Of a DNA stretch of 64,000 nt, positions 61,075 to 64,000 are shown in pieces. This DNA is from Bacteroidales bacterium (lineage in GTDB: Bacteria > Bacteroidota > Bacteroidia > Bacteroidales > F082): assembly GCA_017530365.1 (NCBI GenBank), contig JAFXMK010000012.1, positions 1 to 64,000 of the forward strand, written 5' to 3'. The notes beneath the pieces were generated by a model that ran no database searches, was not told the origin of the DNA, and saw only the letters and a program-made list of their open reading frames with translations. How positions within the stretch are numbered: position 1 is the first letter of the stretch; every line of letters begins with the position of its first letter. Made by a program: the position numbers and the translations under genes.

Positions 61075-61389
61075 TCACAATAGCTTTTCAAGCTTTTCAA
61101 CGAAAACCCTCTCCGGGGCGGCGCCGACGTTCTTGTCAACGACCTGACCGCCTTTGAAGTAGAGCACGGTGGGGATGTTCATGATACCGAACTTGGCTGC
61201 GGTATCAGGGCAGTCCTCTACGTCGCATTTCACGACCACGACCTTGCCGGCGTAGTCCTCGCCGATCTTCTCGACGATGGGGGCCACTTTCTTGCAGGGG
61301 CCGCACCAGGTGGCTGAAAAGTCAACCATCACAGGAAGTTCCGATTTCAACACGGTTTCCTCGAAAATCTCATCTCTTAATTCAATCAT
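61075..61389 (-). CDS. trxA: thioredoxin
   Basis: 104 aa. The redox-active site is WCGPC at 28-32, in FSATWCGPCKKVAP. The cis-proline loop is GIMNIPTVLYF. The protein reduces disulphides in the cytoplasm; there is no signal peptide. A TATCTTTG box lies upstream at 61423. Confidence 0.95.
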   Translation of the reverse strand: MIELRDEIFEETVLKSELPVMVDFSATWCGPCKKVAPIVEKIGEDYAGKVVVVKCDVEDCPDTAAKFGIMNIPTVLYFKGGQVVDKNVGAAPERVFVEKLEKLL

Positions 61390-61422
61390 TTTCTGTCGTT
61401 TTTAAGTTTTAGTTTTAGAGTG

Positions 61423-61430
61423 CAAAGATA
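61423..61430 (-). promoter_or_regulatory. -7 box for trxA (TATCTTTG)
   Basis: TAnnTTTG on the minus strand, 33 bases from the ATG. Confidence 0.5.
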
Positions 61431-61444
61431 ATAGTTTTTTCTTG

Positions 61445-61750
61445 TCACAGGTAATTCTCTTCCATCCAATGATAAAAGTCCTCGGTGGTCTCATATCCTG
61501 ATCCCCAGTGCATAAAGCGGTTGTATAGCAGTCCTACCAGCGTATCGGGGACGTTATGACTTTGGGCGAAATCCCCTAATTGTTCCTTCTTGAAAGTCTT
61601 TTTCCAACTTTCAACAGATTCATTATTGCTCAAGTTGTCTTCCACCCATTTCTTCTCATAATCCCAAAACAACGAATTATTCAAATCTTTAGGGCATTCT
61701 GCTTCGCCTTTGTAATAGCGGCAAGATTGGATTAGTTCTTCTTTTTTCAT
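61445..61750 (-). CDS. small hypothetical protein
   Basis: 101 aa. It begins KKEELIQSCRYYKGEAECP and is rich in tryptophan, tyrosine and acidic residues (FWDYEKKWVEDNL; FMHWGSGYETTEDFYHWMEE). The pattern recalls small Bacteroidales hypotheticals of unassigned function. No signal peptide or known domain. It lies 16 bases after dnaE, in the same direction, and probably shares its transcript. Confidence 0.6.
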   Translation of the reverse strand: MKKEELIQSCRYYKGEAECPKDLNNSLFWDYEKKWVEDNLSNNESVESWKKTFKKEQLGDFAQSHNVPDTLVGLLYNRFMHWGSGYETTEDFYHWMEENYL

Positions 61751-61766
61751 ATCAAATAGTATTGTA

Positions 61767-64000
61767 TTATTTCAAATCCACCTCGGCGAATGGCAGCTGG
61801 TCCACGATAGGCAGCACCTCATGGGCGGCCACTCCCCCATTGAAAGGCGACATGTTGCAGGACAAGTTCATGTTCGAGTCGTACAGATGGATGCTATATG
61901 ACTGCTTGCCGTGATGCTTCTTGACAATCTGGATGAAATCGTCGATGGCTTCGCTGTTCATCTGTGCCACATCAAGCTTGAAGATCACCTTCTTGCTTGT
62001 GTTCTCCAGCAAGGTATCCAACAGCCTCACCTCAGAGATGCGGAGCTCCAAGTCTTTGGGTACGGCATCCTGCTCTTGCCCCTGTTTCCAGAAGGGCTTC
62101 GACAAGGTCCCGATGAGCAGCACGAACATCCCTTCGTCGAGCAAGCCCTTGAACTTGGCGTAGTTTTCACTGAACAGGCTAAACGAGAACGCTCCCGTCT
62201 TGTCTTCGATGGTGAAGCGTCCGTATGGCGTGTTCTTCTTTGACATCAGGTGCTCCGCCTTGGTGATCTGTCCACCTAGCCGCACGTTGAAACGGTCGTA
62301 TTTCTCAGGATTCGTCATCGCTGTCTTCATGGCCTCCACCGTGGTGTTGCTGAAGAATCGCAACGGCAGTTTGAACGAGTCCATCGGGTGCGAGCTGATA
62401 TAGAAGCCGATGCTCTCCAGCTCCATCTGCAGCTCCTTGAGCTTCGACCAGCGTTCACAGTCGGGGAACGGCAAAGTCAGCGTCTCCGTGGAGCTGTCGC
62501 CACCGCCCATTCCGAAAAGGTCCATCTGAGCGGAGTTTTTCTTCTCGTTGTACGAAGCCACCATACGCAAGGCCCTTTCGCTGAAAGGCACCGAGTCGTT
62601 GACAGGCATGTAGAACAGCATGGCGCGATGGAAGTTGGGGAACGAGTCGAAGCATCCCGCCGTGTCCATGCTCTCCAACGCCCTACGGTTCAAGCCCTTG
62701 TCGGCACAACGCAGCAGGAAGTCGGTGAGGTCCTTGAACTTGCCGTTGGTGGTGCGTTCTTCGATGATGCCTGAGATGGCCGCCTCACCCACGTTGCGGA
62801 TGCCACCCATGCCGAAGCGGATCTGGCCTTTCTCATTGACGGAGAACTCGTATTCCGACTCGTTGACGTCGGGACCGAGCACCTCGAGGTGCATGCGCTT
62901 GCACTCCTCCATCATGAAGGTCACCTGCTTGATGTCGCCCAACTCGTTATTGAGCACCGCCGCCATGAACTCAGCAGGATAATGTGCCTTGAGATATGCG
63001 GTCTGATAGGAAACCCAGCTGTAGCAGGCAGCATGCGACTTGTTGAAGGCATAGGAAGCGAATTTCTTCCATTCCTCCCAGATCTTTTCCAGGCGCTTTT
63101 TCACCTCCTCTTCGGGAAGGTTCTCGGTCTTGGTCAGCTTCTCCACACCCTGTTTCATGAACTTGCCGTAGAGTTCCTCCATCTTGGCCAGCTGTTTCTT
63201 ACCCATGGCCTTACGGAGGGTATCGGACTCACCGCGGGTGAAGTCGGCCAGCTCACGCGAAAGCAGCATCACCTGCTCCTGATAGACGCAGATGCCATAG
63301 GTGTCTTTGAGGTACTTCTCCATGCAGTCGAAGTCGTACTTGATCTCCTGTTTACCTTGTTTACGCAAGATGAAATCAGGGATGTTGTCCATCGGGCCGG
63401 GACGGTAGAGGGCATTCATAGCGATGATGTCGCCGATGACCGAAGGTTGCAGCTCGCGGAGGTATTTCTGCATGCCAGGCGACTCGAACTGGAAGGTTCC
63501 GATGGTGTTACCTGCGGAATAGAGGGCGTAGGTCTCGGGGTCGTCGATAGGAATATGGTCAATATCGATATCGATGCCACGGGTCTTCTTGATGTTCTTC
63601 AAGGTGTCCTTGATCAAAGTCAAGGTCTTCAGTCCGAGGAAGTCCATCTTGATCAAGCCCACGGTCTCGATGACATGGCCGTCGTATTGCGTCACCACCA
63701 CCCTTTCCTTGGTCTCCTTGTCTTCGATGGTTGCCACAGGTGCAACGTTGGTAAGGTCGTCGGCACCGATGATGACGCCACAGGCATGGATGCCGATTTG
63801 GCGGTTGGTATCTTCAAGCTCTTCGGCGTATGTCAGCATGGAAGAGACATTCTCGTCGGGGCCTTCCACTAGATTCTTCAACTCTGGAACATACTTGTAG
63901 CAATTCTTCAGATTCACCTTGGGCGACTTACCTTTCTCGTCCTTGATGTTGTCGGGGAAGTTACGGTCAGGGATGAAGCTCTTGATCTTGGCCACTTCTG
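61767..64000 (-). CDS. dnaE: DNA polymerase III alpha subunit, partial (N-terminus beyond right edge)
   Basis: About 744 C-terminal residues are visible; the frame is open through the right edge (the apparent GTG start near 63995 is internal). Landmarks are HACGVIIGADDLTNVAPV, VIETVGLIKMDFLGLKTL, GTFQFESPGMQKYLREL, ALYRPGPMDNIPDF, and YQEQVMLLSRELADFTRGE in the palm and finger regions. Near the end is an OB fold (VRLGGQITKAEHLMSK; FTIEDKTGAFSFSLFSEN). The PHP domain and catalytic DxD should lie off the window. This is the replicative polymerase. Confidence 0.96.
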   Translation of the reverse strand, partial: EVAKIKSFIPDRNFPDNIKDEKGKSPKVNLKNCYKYVPELKNLVEGPDENVSSMLTYAEELEDTNRQIGIHACGVIIGADDLTNVAPVATIEDKETKERVVVTQYDGHVIETVGLIKMDFLGLKTLTLIKDTLKNIKKTRGIDIDIDHIPIDDPETYALYSAGNTIGTFQFESPGMQKYLRELQPSVIGDIIAMNALYRPGPMDNIPDFILRKQGKQEIKYDFDCMEKYLKDTYGICVYQEQVMLLSRELADFTRGESDTLRKAMGKKQLAKMEELYGKFMKQGVEKLTKTENLPEEEVKKRLEKIWEEWKKFASYAFNKSHAACYSWVSYQTAYLKAHYPAEFMAAVLNNELGDIKQVTFMMEECKRMHLEVLGPDVNESEYEFSVNEKGQIRFGMGGIRNVGEAAISGIIEERTTNGKFKDLTDFLLRCADKGLNRRALESMDTAGCFDSFPNFHRAMLFYMPVNDSVPFSERALRMVASYNEKKNSAQMDLFGMGGGDSSTETLTLPFPDCERWSKLKELQMELESIGFYISSHPMDSFKLPLRFFSNTTVEAMKTAMTNPEKYDRFNVRLGGQITKAEHLMSKKNTPYGRFTIEDKTGAFSFSLFSENYAKFKGLLDEGMFVLLIGTLSKPFWKQGQEQDAVPKDLELRISEVRLLDTLLENTSKKVIFKLDVAQMNSEAIDDFIQIVKKHHGKQSYSIHLYDSNMNLSCNMSPFNGGVAAHEVLPIVDQLPFAEVDLK

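Noticed and set aside
63993..63995. GTG at 63995 as the dnaE start
   Set aside because: The frame is open to the edge and the residues that follow are internal to DnaE; the gene continues past the window.

Overview
The window is a stretch of a Bacteroidota chromosome, almost certainly order Bacteroidales. The signs are about 28 promoter -7 boxes of the form TAnnTTTG just upstream of start codons, very little Shine-Dalgarno use, split transketolase subunits, a C10 (streptopain-type) protease, DUF4831, DUF5618 and DUF1703 families, PorV-like and HhH/beta-barrel outer-membrane proteins, and tRNA-Glu/tRNA-Arg genes without an encoded CCA. I cannot name the genus. Both edges cut genes: a PLD-domain helicase on the left (its C-terminus is missing) and dnaE on the right (its N-terminus is missing).

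Layout. 0-1.4 kb: partial PLD/DEAH helicase and a 105-bp palindrome. 1.5-17.8 kb: housekeeping and envelope genes (mnmE, truA, a sigma-like protein, an M23 peptidase, an LTA-synthase-like sulfatase, a lipid kinase, an MscS channel, an alpha/beta hydrolase, kdsA, a DUF4831 protein, a Cas4/RecB-like nuclease, dnaB, carbamate kinase, a small lipoprotein). 17.8-25.2 kb: P-type Ca2+ ATPase divergent from a TerB-like protein, peptidase E, a DUF1295 membrane protein, a DUF1703 AAA/PD-(D/E)XK protein. 25.2-29.1 kb: a decaying accessory region with internally deleted or frameshifted genes, two copies of a palindromic element, a candidate small RNA and a partial duplicate of the uvrB 3' end. 29.2-35.1 kb: a DNA-repair operon (small membrane protein, mutL, rhomboid, EEP phosphatase, uvrB). 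35.2-38.6 kb: FecCD/ATPase importer genes and an amidohydrolase lipoprotein. 38.6-44.9 kb: SH3/zinc-ribbon membrane protein, tex, C10 protease, two tRNAs. 45-52.2 kb: EcsC-like protein, rarA, C69 dipeptidase, and the DUF456 / transketolase-N / transketolase-C operon. 52.3-64 kb: outer-membrane proteins, a HicAB module with frameshifted HicA, threonine aldolase, a RelB-PIN module leading into a Pif1-like helicase, DUF58, trxA and dnaE.

The points most worth following up are these. (1) The transketolase C-terminal subunit is fused in frame to a LOG-type nucleotide-phosphoribohydrolase domain; such a domain could release ribose 5-phosphate, which is a transketolase substrate. (2) Seven gene ends lie in heptanucleotide tandem repeats whose unit contains a stop codon. 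Because 7 is coprime with 3, a few units give stops in every reading frame, so these repeats look like gene-end punctuation. (3) The 25-29 kb region holds a run of genes that have lost their middles but kept both ends. (4) Several divergent gene pairs have tightly interlocked promoters and near-leaderless starts.
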